A DNA stretch of 17,023 bases from an uncultured Pseudoxanthomonas sp. (GTDB taxonomy: Bacteria; Pseudomonadota; Gammaproteobacteria; Xanthomonadales; Xanthomonadaceae), in assembly GCA_946886405.1 (NCBI GenBank), contig CAMPIO010000076.1:1-17023 (forward strand), read 5' to 3'. Positions 1-6,803 of the stretch are shown piece after piece; within the stretch, counting starts at the first letter, position 1; the number at the start of each line of letters is the position of its first letter. Made by a program: the position numbers and the translations under genes. The notes beneath the pieces are model-generated. The model did no database searches and was not told the origin of the DNA. It saw only the letters and a list, made by a program, of their open reading frames with translations.

Positions 1-1
1 C

Positions 2-976
2 ACCGGTATCCTGGTGCAGGAAGCCTGCGACGCACCGCTGCTGGCAGGCCTGCCATCGACGCTGCTGCGCGCCGTGCCCCACGTCCGCCTCTACGCGCCG
101 AACCTGCGCAGCGTGCGGCTGGGCGCGGACGGCTACCGCTTCTACACGACCGACACGCCGGCGTTGATGCGCTGGCTCGGCGAACACGCGGAGGCCTGCG
201 GCGTCGAGCTGCGTCGAGGATGTGCCTTTCGCAACGCCGTGCGAACGCGCGCCGGGTGGCAGGTGGAAGGCGTCGGCCATGCCCGTTTCCTCGTCGGTGC
301 CGATGGCGCGCGCTCGCGGGTGGCGGAGAAGCTGGGGCTGGGTCGCGTCAGTCAATTCCTGCATGGCGTGGAGTACGAATTCGACGGCGCTGCCCTGCGT
401 GAACCCGATGCGCTGCACTGCTTCATCAGCAAGCGCTTCGCCCCCGGGTACCTCGGCTGGGTGGCGCAGACACCCGCGGGAGTACAGGCTGGCCTGGCGC
501 GGCGATACCGGCCGGGACACACGCAGGCACCGGACATGGCGGGCTTCCTGCACCACGTCGCCCGCTTCACCGGAATGGATGCCACCCGGCGACCGGACAG
601 CATCCGCGCCGGCCTGATTCCCTGCGGTGGTCCGGTGACGCCGATGCAGGGCGACGGCGTGGCGCTGGTCGGCGACGCGGCCGGCATGGTCTCGCCGCTG
701 ACGGCGGGCGGCATCCACTCGGGCCTGCGACACGGTGCGGCCGTCGGACGCATGCTGGTCGGGCGGCTTTTCGGCGACGCGATGTCGGGCGCGTCGCTCA
801 CACCGCCTGTTCCTGGCTTCGCGTTCAAGCGCCTGCTGCGATGGGCATTCGACCACGGTCAGCTGGACCTGCCGATCGACCTGCTGCTGACGGCGCGCCC
901 CATGCGCCGTGTGGTCGAGCAACTCTGCTTCCACCGGCGCGGCGAACGGGTATCCAGTCCGGCGCCTGCCGATTGA
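2..976 (+). CDS. FAD-dependent oxidoreductase (geranylgeranyl-reductase/PHBH-like fold), 5' end outside window
   Basis: The open frame runs in from the left edge, so the N-terminus, with the expected GxGxxG dinucleotide-binding motif, is missing; 324 residues are visible. Two flavin motifs support the call. GADGARSRV (from visible residue 99) matches the DG motif of PHBH-type flavoproteins, and GDAAGMVSPLTAGGIHSG (from residue 224) matches the GD motif that contacts the FAD ribityl chain. The second motif, with its TAGGI continuation, resembles the geranylgeranyl reductase and related NAD(P)/FAD oxidoreductase group. The substrate cannot be told. The gene ends 68 bp before fpr on the same strand, so shared transcription is possible, but fpr also has its own candidate -10 box. 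No frameshift is seen. Family call is firm; reaction is unknown. Confidence 0.8.
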   Translation, partial: TGILVQEACDAPLLAGLPSTLLRAVPHVRLYAPNLRSVRLGADGYRFYTTDTPALMRWLGEHAEACGVELRRGCAFRNAVRTRAGWQVEGVGHARFLVGADGARSRVAEKLGLGRVSQFLHGVEYEFDGAALREPDALHCFISKRFAPGYLGWVAQTPAGVQAGLARRYRPGHTQAPDMAGFLHHVARFTGMDATRRPDSIRAGLIPCGGPVTPMQGDGVALVGDAAGMVSPLTAGGIHSGLRHGAAVGRMLVGRLFGDAMSGASLTPPVPGFAFKRLLRWAFDHGQLDLPIDLLLTARPMRRVVEQLCFHRRGERVSSPAPAD

Positions 977-1007
977 GCACGATCAAGGCCATCCCGTGCC
1001 GGTCGGC

Positions 1008-1013
1008 TACAAT
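1008..1013 (+). promoter_or_regulatory. Candidate -10 box of the fpr promoter
   Basis: The hexamer TACAAT, in the context GGCTACAATG, lies 31 nt before the chosen ATG of fpr. No convincing -35 hexamer is found at 16-18 bp. The box overlaps the in-frame ATG at 1012, which argues against that codon as the start. Confidence 0.45.
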
Positions 1014-1044
1014 GACGCGTCGCTTCAATCGCCTGACTTCCCCC

Positions 1045-1824
1045 ATGTCCTCTGCGTTCGGCACCGAGACGGTGCTCGACGTCCGTCACTGGACGGACGC
1101 CTACTTCAGCTTCACCACCACCCGCGACGACGGTTTCCGCTTCGAGAACGGCCAGTTCGTCATGATCGGGCTGGAAGTCGATGGCAAGCCGTTGCTGCGC
1201 GCCTATTCGATCGCCAGTGCGAACTGGGAAGAACAGCTGGAGTTCTTCAGCATCAAGGTGCAGAACGGCCCGCTGACATCGCGCCTGCAGCACATCAAGC
1301 CGGGCGACACCGTGCTGATCGGGCGCAAGCCCACCGGCACGCTGCTGATCAGCGACCTGCACCCCGGCCGCAACCTCTATCTGCTGGGCACCGGCACCGG
1401 CTTGGCACCGTGGCTGTCGGTGATCAAGGATCCGGAAACCTACGAGCGTTTCGACAAGGTCATCCTGACCCACGGCGTGCGCCATGCCGACGACCTTGCC
1501 TACCGCGATTACTTCGAGAAGGAACTGCCGCAGCACGAGTTCCTCGGCGAGACCATCCGCGAGAAGCTGCTGTACTACCCGGCCGTGACCCGGGAGGACT
1601 TCGTCCACCAGGGGCGCCTGACCGACCTGATGGCCAGCGGCGCGATGATGGACAGCCTGGGCATTGCGCCGCTGGAGGCAGAACACGACCGCGCCATGAT
1701 CTGCGGCAGCCCGCAGATGCTGGCCGATTTCCGCGCCCTGCTCGACGGCCGCGGGTTCACCGCCGCGCCGCGCATCGGCACGGCCGGCCAGTACGTGTTC
1801 GAACGCGCCTTCGTCGAGAAATAG
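1045..1824 (+). CDS. fpr: Ferredoxin-NADP(+) reductase, bacterial subclass I
   Basis: This 259-residue flavoenzyme moves electrons between NADP(H) and ferredoxin or flavodoxin in the cytoplasm, supporting redox balance, Fe-S repair and oxidative-stress response. R52-A-Y54-S55 is the RxYS FAD-binding motif, and NGPLTSRLQ follows as the second flavin contact. GTGTGLAP (residues 115-122) is the NADP-binding loop. The C-terminus ends in AFVEK, the tail of the subclass I bacterial enzymes such as that of Azotobacter vinelandii, in which an alanine replaces the aromatic residue seen in plant-type enzymes. The start at 1045 gives the normal family length. The in-frame ATG at 1012 sits inside a likely -10 box and adds a non-conserved arginine-rich stretch. 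No clear Shine-Dalgarno precedes 1045. The gene converges with the SGNH gene across only 18 bp, with no visible terminator. Confidence 0.93.
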   Translation: MSSAFGTETVLDVRHWTDAYFSFTTTRDDGFRFENGQFVMIGLEVDGKPLLRAYSIASANWEEQLEFFSIKVQNGPLTSRLQHIKPGDTVLIGRKPTGTLLISDLHPGRNLYLLGTGTGLAPWLSVIKDPETYERFDKVILTHGVRHADDLAYRDYFEKELPQHEFLGETIREKLLYYPAVTREDFVHQGRLTDLMASGAMMDSLGIAPLEAEHDRAMICGSPQMLADFRALLDGRGFTAAPRIGTAGQYVFERAFVEK

Positions 1825-1842
1825 CGTCGGCCCGGTCGCGCC

Positions 1843-2910
1843 TCACGGCGATCGGCACGTCCCGCTTCCGCGCAACACGCGACTGTTCACGTGTGAAGCC
1901 AATTCCTTCGGCGTGATCGGCGGGATGCCCGCTGCGAAGCGCTGGTTCACCACGTGCACCAGTGCCTTTGCCCACAAGGCGTTCCAGACCGTGCCCGCAT
2001 GCCCGTCCGCCAGGATCGCGTGGCAGGGGGCATCGCCCTGGGTATTGGTGACGACGAGCCCGCCGTCGATGTTGACCGGGCGATACGCCGGCCGGCCATC
2101 GGACGCACGGCGACCCCACAGGGCGGCGAACCAGGCGCGATCATCGAAGAAGGCGATGCGCGGATCCCCGGCGGACAACGCCTTCAGCGCGGCATCGTAG
2201 CGATCCAGTGCGCGGGTGATGCTGGCCTGTTCGCGCGGTGACGACCATCGCCGGATGTTTTCGCCGACGTTCGCGTTGTTGAAGATGCCGACCAGCACGA
2301 CGCGGGTATCGGGATGGTGGCGATGGAGGTACGACACCGCCGCGCGCACGTCGTCGATGCACCGGTCGATTTCGGCAGACACGATGGCGTCGTCGGCGGA
2401 GGTCGCCAGTCGCTCGAGGCTGTCGCGCTGACCGAAGCTGTTCACGCCGATGCGGATCACCACGATGCCACCACGCCATGCGGTAGGCGCGTCGTCCATC
2501 CGTCGCACCAGGCGCGGCACCTGCCGCTGCACGTTCATCAGGTCATTGCAGACGGCACCGGACACCGCAAAGTTGTAAGCGAAGTCTTCCTTCTCCGGCG
2601 TCCGCGCTGACCGGCCCAGCGCCTCTTCCACCATCGCGACGATCCGTCGGCTGCCGGAACGGCCCCAGTGCCCCTGGTCGACTTCGTCGCCGCGCAGGCG
2701 GTGCAGCCACTCGGTCCACTGCCATGTCGTGTCGTGGAACGCGCCACCGCGCAACCCGTCGTTGCCCGTGAACTGCGTACCGTCGTGGTAAGCATGGCTG
2801 TCGGAGTCGCCCACGACGGCCAGTCGCAACGGCGCCGCCATCGATGCCTCCGCGCAGCCGATCGCCCACGCCAGCAACGCCACCCGCCACCACCCTTGTC
2901 GCACCGTCAT
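1843..2910 (-). CDS. Exported SGNH/GDSL-hydrolase-like protein
   Basis: The 355-residue product starts with a Sec signal peptide (basic MTVRQ, hydrophobic core about residues 7-18, likely cleavage after the SMA near residue 25), so it should act in the periplasm or outside the cell. The start of the mature protein, LRLAVVGDSDSHAY, carries the GDS block I of SGNH esterases with Ser36 as nucleophile. Gly118 (NFAVSGA) can serve as block II. RIGVNS (N157) resembles the GxN block III. ADGHAGTVWN (D302, H304) is the best block V candidate, but the spacing is D-x-H rather than the usual D-x-x-H. Such enzymes deacylate lipids, polysaccharides or esters; the substrate is not evident. A GAGG Shine-Dalgarno lies about 10 nt before the ATG. 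It diverges from the TlpA-like gene and converges on fpr. Family call is moderate; an inactive relative cannot be excluded. Confidence 0.68.
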   Translation of the reverse strand: MTVRQGWWRVALLAWAIGCAEASMAAPLRLAVVGDSDSHAYHDGTQFTGNDGLRGGAFHDTTWQWTEWLHRLRGDEVDQGHWGRSGSRRIVAMVEEALGRSARTPEKEDFAYNFAVSGAVCNDLMNVQRQVPRLVRRMDDAPTAWRGGIVVIRIGVNSFGQRDSLERLATSADDAIVSAEIDRCIDDVRAAVSYLHRHHPDTRVVLVGIFNNANVGENIRRWSSPREQASITRALDRYDAALKALSAGDPRIAFFDDRAWFAALWGRRASDGRPAYRPVNIDGGLVVTNTQGDAPCHAILADGHAGTVWNALWAKALVHVVNQRFAAGIPPITPKELASHVNSRVLRGSGTCRSP

Positions 2911-2987
2911 CCGCGCGAGACCTCAAGCCTTCCCAACCGGTAGAACGCCAAGCCCGCCACCACCGGGACAGCCGGGCGCCGCGGTGC

Positions 2988-2993
2988 TACGCT
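2988..2993 (+). promoter_or_regulatory. Candidate -10 box of the TlpA-like gene
   Basis: TACGCT, in the context GTGCTACGCT, lies 30 nt before the GTG start at 3024 and just upstream of the GGGAGGA Shine-Dalgarno. The -35 region is not recognisable. Position and sequence match the candidate boxes of fpr and the peroxiredoxin gene. Confidence 0.4.
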
Positions 2994-3023
2994 CCGGCCA
3001 CGACGTCCTGGGGAGGACACACC

Positions 3024-3566
3024 GTGATCCAGAACATTCTGCTGGCCCTGCTGCTGGCGGTGGCGCCCTGTGTACAGGCGGCCGATGCCGTCAAACAACC
3101 CGCCGTCGGCGACGTGCCGCCCCCGATCATCCTGAAGGATCGCCAAGGCGATCCGGTGGACCTGGAGGCGTTGAGAGGCAAAGTGGTGGTGGTGACGTTC
3201 TGGGCATCGTGGTGCGGGCCGTGCCGGCGCGAACTGCCGATGCTCGGCCATGTGCAGAAAGTGGTCGGACGCGACTACCTGGAAGTCATCGCGATCAACA
3301 TGAAGGAATCCCGCGACGACTATCTCGGCGTGCTGCGTGCCAACAAGGACCTGGAGCTCAGGTTCGTCCATGACCTGCGCGGCGTGGTCACGGACCGTTA
3401 CGGTGTCACGGCCCTGCCCAACATGTTCATCATCGGACAGGACGGACGCATCGTGCGCACGCATCGCGGATACTCGGAGGCGGTCCTCGATTCCTTCATG
3501 CAGGAACTCCTGGCCTTGTTGCCGGAGGAAGCGCTGCAACGACGTGTCGAAACGCCGCAGGGATGA
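3024..3566 (+). CDS. Exported TlpA-family thiol:disulfide oxidoreductase
   Basis: The 180-residue protein has an N-terminal signal sequence (MIQNILLALLLAVAPCVQA, likely cut before ADA) and one thioredoxin fold, placing it in the periplasm. W63-C-G-P-C67 is the redox active site, in the typical TlpA context VVVTFWASWCGPCRREL. Pro132 in TALPNMF is the conserved cis-proline facing the active site. TlpA/ResA-type proteins reduce disulfides in cytochrome c maturation or in selected envelope proteins; the partner here is unknown and no cytochrome genes are nearby. The start is GTG at 3024, preceded by a strong GGGAGGA at 3011-3017; the frame is open further upstream, but that stretch has no signal-like features. 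It ends 4 bp from the stop of the opposing STAS-like gene, leaving no room for a terminator between them. Confidence 0.88.
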   Translation: MIQNILLALLLAVAPCVQAADAVKQPAVGDVPPPIILKDRQGDPVDLEALRGKVVVVTFWASWCGPCRRELPMLGHVQKVVGRDYLEVIAINMKESRDDYLGVLRANKDLELRFVHDLRGVVTDRYGVTALPNMFIIGQDGRIVRTHRGYSEAVLDSFMQELLALLPEEALQRRVETPQG

Positions 3567-3570
3567 GGCA

Positions 3571-3966
3571 TCACTCGCCGCCGTAACGCAGCCAGATCAC
3601 CGCCGCGACCTCTTCGGCGAACACCCCCGCATGGAATCCATGTTCGCTCGCCAGCAGGCCGGCGAACTCCACCTCCGGCAGTTGCTCCGCGTGGCGTTCC
3701 ACATAAGCGATGCGCACACCCTCCAAGCCCTGCCCCTGCATGGCCTGCACGAACTGCAGCAGCTGTTCCGGCGGAGGCGGCAGGCCCTCCATGTCGTCCA
3801 CCACCAGCAGCGCGCGCGGCGTGAGCCGACGCACCTCTTCCGCGATCGCACGCCAACACGCCAACGTCGTTTCCAGCGTCCCGTTGGTACCGGTGACCCA
3901 CGCACGCATTCCATAGTCGGTGGCACCGAACTCGATATGGAACGACGGGGCGTCCTCGCCGATCAT
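3571..3966 (-). CDS. Small STAS/SpoIIAA-like protein of unknown function
   Basis: This 131-residue protein has no signal peptide, no membrane segment and no cysteine pair. The alternation of strands and helices (ALLVVDDMEGLPPPPEQLLQF, then GVRIAYVERHAEQLPEVEFAG and a C-terminal VFAEEVAAVIWLRYG) resembles the SpoIIAA-like/STAS family of about 120-130 residue bacterial proteins; I recognise it only at that level. The start is set by the ATG at 3966, 10 bp after the glutathione peroxidase stop on the same strand, so the two genes are probably co-transcribed and perhaps translationally coupled. The frame is open further upstream but would overlap the peroxidase gene. No function is claimed. Its link to a thiol peroxidase and the opposed TlpA gene is only positional. 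Confidence 0.72.
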   Translation of the reverse strand: MIGEDAPSFHIEFGATDYGMRAWVTGTNGTLETTLACWRAIAEEVRRLTPRALLVVDDMEGLPPPPEQLLQFVQAMQGQGLEGVRIAYVERHAEQLPEVEFAGLLASEHGFHAGVFAEEVAAVIWLRYGGE

Positions 3967-3976
3967 GCCGTCGCGC

Positions 3977-4459
3977 TCAACCCAGTGCGGCGCGGATGTC
4001 GCCCGCCAGCGATTCAGGCGTATCCGTCGGTGCATAGCGCTTGATGACCCTGCCGTCGCGCCCGACCAGGAACTTGCTGAAGTTCCACTTGATCGCGCTG
4101 ATGCCCAACAGGCCACCCTTCTCTTTCTTCAGCCACTTCCACAGCGGATGCGCGCCGTCGCCGTTGACGTCGATCTTGGCGAACATCGGGAAGGTCACGT
4201 CGTAGTTCAGCGAACAGAAATTGCGGATCTCGGCCTCGTCGCCCGGCTCCTGGTGGCCGAACTGGTCGCACGGGAACCCCAGCACGACCAGCCCCTGCGG
4301 TCCGAACTCGCGCCACAGCGCTTCCAGGCCAGTGTACTGCGGCGTGAAGCCGCACTTGGAGGCGACATTGACGATCAGCAGGGCTTTGCCCTGGTACTCG
4401 GACAGCGAGCGTTCGCGACCATCGAGGTCCTGGGCGGAGAAATCGTAGGCGGTGGTCAT
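3977..4459 (-). CDS. Glutathione-peroxidase-family thiol peroxidase
   Basis: The 160-residue cytoplasmic enzyme reduces hydrogen peroxide and organic hydroperoxides. All catalytic residues are visible: peroxidatic Cys36 in NVASKCGFTPQY, Gln70 in FPCDQFGHQEPG, and Trp125-Asn126 in KWNFSKFLV. It uses cysteine, not selenocysteine. Cys82 in NFCSLNYDVTFPMF stands where thioredoxin-dependent members carry the resolving cysteine, so thioredoxin rather than glutathione may be the real reductant (inference from the family). The ATG at 4459 follows a GGAG Shine-Dalgarno. A longer open frame up to 4537 lacks homology and would enter the spacer. It heads a two-gene unit with the small STAS-like gene 10 bp downstream. 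A REP hairpin lies about 90 bp upstream. Confidence 0.95.
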   Translation of the reverse strand: MTTAYDFSAQDLDGRERSLSEYQGKALLIVNVASKCGFTPQYTGLEALWREFGPQGLVVLGFPCDQFGHQEPGDEAEIRNFCSLNYDVTFPMFAKIDVNGDGAHPLWKWLKKEKGGLLGISAIKWNFSKFLVGRDGRVIKRYAPTDTPESLAGDIRAALG

Positions 4460-4481
4460 GGCAGGCTCCGGGAAAGGCGCT

Positions 4482-4510
4482 ATCAGACACCTGCGGCACG
4501 GACAGGGCAA
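4482..4510 (-). promoter_or_regulatory. Candidate sigma-70 promoter of the glutathione peroxidase gene
   Basis: Read on the minus strand, TTGCCC (4510-4505) and TCTGAT (4487-4482) are separated by 17 bp, and the start codon lies 22 nt downstream of the -10 box. Each hexamer matches the consensus at four of six positions, so the evidence is modest. Confidence 0.35.
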
Positions 4511-4546
4511 GCGATTGCGCGTCTGCAGGCGACACACACCGCCTCG

Positions 4547-4614
4547 TGTGGGAGCGATCGTCAGTCGCGATGAGGGATCAGGACGCCTTCATCGCGACTG
4601 ACGTCGCTCCCACA
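4547..4614. repeat. REP-type inverted repeat (GTGGGAGC family)
   Basis: Two arms, 4547-4573 and 4589-4614, are reverse complements apart from one extra base in the left arm; the loop is about 15 nt. Each arm starts with TGTGGGAGCG and ends in CAGTCGCGATGA, a head and tail shared in outline with the GTAGGAGC repeats elsewhere in the window. It lies 12 bp downstream of the amidohydrolase stop and upstream of the peroxidase promoter, so it could limit read-through or protect the amidohydrolase mRNA 3' end. Confidence 0.85.
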
Positions 4615-4626
4615 CCACCCACCACG

Positions 4627-6660
4627 TCAGCGTACCGGCTGCACCTTCACGGCAGGCGCGAACGGCCGGATCCCCAGCGCCTCGTGGATCTCCGCAGGGT
4701 AGTAGGCGCGACCGTCCTTGATCACCAGGGCCAGCTTGCGGATGTCGGCGATGTGGGTCGTGGGGTCGCCTTCCACCAGCACCAGGTCCGCGCGTTTGCC
4801 CGGCGTGATGGAGCCGGCATCGTCCAGCGTGCGGCTGTACTTCGCCCCGTTCCAGGTCGCCACCTGTAGCGCCTGCGACGGCGTCAATCCCGCCTGCACG
4901 TAGAGTTCGAGTTCGCGCTGCAGGGTGAAGCCCGGCAGTTCGTCGGTGCCGGCGACCAACGGCACGCCCGCGCGGTACATGCGACCCGTGAAATCGACCA
5001 GCTTGTCGAAGCTGCGCTTGTAGCGCGCACCGGTTTCGTCGTCCTTGATGTCCATCTCGGCCGCACGCCGGCTGCGCTGCACGTCGGGCGGCAGATGGTC
5101 GGCCACGTCGGCGACGATCGGCGACAACTGGCCTTCGCGCTGGTGGATGAACTCGAACGTCGCCAGGGTCGGATCGATGACGATCTGCCTCCTCGCCAGC
5201 TCCGCGATGAAGTCCTGCACCGGCTTGCTGTCGAAATCCAGGGCGTCGGTCTTGTCCGCCACCAGGTAGAAGCGCGCCAGCGTGCGCGTGTCGGTCTCCG
5301 GGGTGACGAAGAAGTTCAGCATCACCTGGTTGATGTGCTGGATCTCGTCGTAGCCCTGCTCCACCACGTCCTGCGCGCGCAGGAACGCCGGCACGTGACC
5401 GCTGACACGAATGCCGCGCTGGTGCGCGTAGGCAGTGGTGTCGCGCAGGATCTCCTTCGGGAAGGAGTTGTAGATCTTGATCTGCGGATAGCCGTGCTCG
5501 ACGTACCAGTCGATCGCGCGCTTGGCGCCGGCCAGGTCTTCCACGACGAAGCCACCCTGCGACGAGTGAGGACTCTTGCCCTCGATGTAGCCGGCAGGAA
5601 TGACCCGCGGATGCATCAACGTGCCGTCCTTCTCTTCCGCCATCAGCTGTTGCAGCGTGGCGTTGTCGTTGCCCATGTCGCGCGCGCTGGTCACGCCTGC
5701 CGCCAGATGCAGGCCGCCTTCCCAACTGCCGGCATGCACATGCATGTCGTACAGGCCGGGCAGCAGCACCCGGTTGCCCGCGTCCACCACGTGGTCCGCC
5801 GCGACCTTCGATTGTCCGACCGCCGAGACGGACAGGATCCTGCCATCGCGCACGGCGACATCCGACGCCGCACCGAGCACGGCCTGCTCGCTGTCGAACA
5901 CGCGCGCATTGCGGATCAGCGTGGTGCCCGGCAACGGATGCGCCAGACGCTGTTGCAATGCCACCAGCGCTTCACGCTCGGCGGTCTTCTGGCGCGCTTC
6001 CAGGGCGTTCGCGCTGCCCTGCCAGCCATCCTCGATCAGTTGCAGGAACCCCGGATAGATGAAGGCGAACAGACGCGGCTCGGCGCCGCGTGTCACCCAC
6101 ACGAAGCTGGGCGTGAAGCCGATCCCGGTCAGCGCCAGCAGGTCGACGGTCTGCAGCTTCTTGCCGCCGGTGACCTCCATCGACGCGACCTTGCGCTGCG
6201 TCAGCGTCCCGCTGGGTAGCAGTGGCAGCTTGCCGTCGGGTCGCTTGGCCAGCGCCGCCAGCGCCACCGACATCGTGGCCGGCGTGCCTCCCAGGGGCGT
6301 ATAGAGCGCCGTGCCGGTGAAGGCATGCGTTCCGCTGTCCGAGGTGCTCTTCCAGGCGCCGGCATCACCGGTGCGCGTGAACGTTTCATCGACCGGTGCG
6401 CCGAACGTCGACACGCCCTTGACCTGGTAGCGCTCGTACGTGCCATCGGCCGCGAGGCGATACTCCTCTTTCAACTCCGGACCACGTCCGTTGTCCTTGA
6501 AGACGAAATCGACGCGCGTGGTGCCGTCATCGCCCACGGTGACGGTCTGTTCGCCGGCCTTCTTGCCACCATCCACCAGAGCGACGTATTTGAGTGGCTC
6601 GGCGGCCAGCGCCGACGGGGCCAGCAACAGCGCGCAACAGAAGGCAAGGACAGGCTTCAC
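4627..6660 (-). CDS. Exported metal-dependent amidohydrolase with an extra N-terminal domain
   Basis: The 677-residue protein starts with a clear signal peptide (MKPVLAFCCALLLAPSALAA), so it is periplasmic or outer-surface. Residues of about 20-235 form a strand-rich domain of unknown role. The amidohydrolase TIM-barrel domain follows, with H307-x-H309 (DMHVH), Lys395 in QIKIYNS as likely carboxylated bridge, His422 (SGHVP), His442 (EIQHIN) and Asp573 (VAGTDELPG), which together make a complete two-metal site. This pattern fits the imidazolonepropionase-like branch that includes Xaa-Pro and Xaa-Arg dipeptidases; the substrate is not certain. The GTG start at 6660 is chosen because it follows GGAGA and opens the signal peptide; an upstream ATG at 6741 would mask it. 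It diverges from dcp, suggesting a shared role in peptide use. Confidence 0.88.
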   Translation of the reverse strand: MKPVLAFCCALLLAPSALAAEPLKYVALVDGGKKAGEQTVTVGDDGTTRVDFVFKDNGRGPELKEEYRLAADGTYERYQVKGVSTFGAPVDETFTRTGDAGAWKSTSDSGTHAFTGTALYTPLGGTPATMSVALAALAKRPDGKLPLLPSGTLTQRKVASMEVTGGKKLQTVDLLALTGIGFTPSFVWVTRGAEPRLFAFIYPGFLQLIEDGWQGSANALEARQKTAEREALVALQQRLAHPLPGTTLIRNARVFDSEQAVLGAASDVAVRDGRILSVSAVGQSKVAADHVVDAGNRVLLPGLYDMHVHAGSWEGGLHLAAGVTSARDMGNDNATLQQLMAEEKDGTLMHPRVIPAGYIEGKSPHSSQGGFVVEDLAGAKRAIDWYVEHGYPQIKIYNSFPKEILRDTTAYAHQRGIRVSGHVPAFLRAQDVVEQGYDEIQHINQVMLNFFVTPETDTRTLARFYLVADKTDALDFDSKPVQDFIAELARRQIVIDPTLATFEFIHQREGQLSPIVADVADHLPPDVQRSRRAAEMDIKDDETGARYKRSFDKLVDFTGRMYRAGVPLVAGTDELPGFTLQRELELYVQAGLTPSQALQVATWNGAKYSRTLDDAGSITPGKRADLVLVEGDPTTHIADIRKLALVIKDGRAYYPAEIHEALGIRPFAPAVKVQPVR

Positions 6661-6803
6661 GGGACTCTCCGGCAAGGGCGGTCGGCGCATTCTGCCGCAG
6701 ATTGAAGGGCCTGCCGGCCCGTCGCCCATGCCTTTCGTCATGGGTCCGTCCTACCCCCCTGGGTTACCCTTGGAAATCCACCTTTGTAAGGACGTAGCGC
6801 TTC

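Noticed and set aside
1012..1044. Alternative fpr start at the ATG at 1012
   Set aside because: It lies inside a likely -10 box and would add residues not seen in the family.
859..1686. Minus-strand open frame opposite fpr (275 codons)
   Set aside because: It overlaps a clear ferredoxin-NADP reductase gene and shows no domain.
5095..6219. Plus-strand open frame opposite the amidohydrolase (374 codons)
   Set aside because: It is a shadow of a protein with a complete metal site; it has no motif and no ribosome binding site of note.
6661..6741. Longer N-terminus for the amidohydrolase starting at 6741
   Set aside because: It would bury the signal peptide; the GTG at 6660 has a good ribosome binding site.
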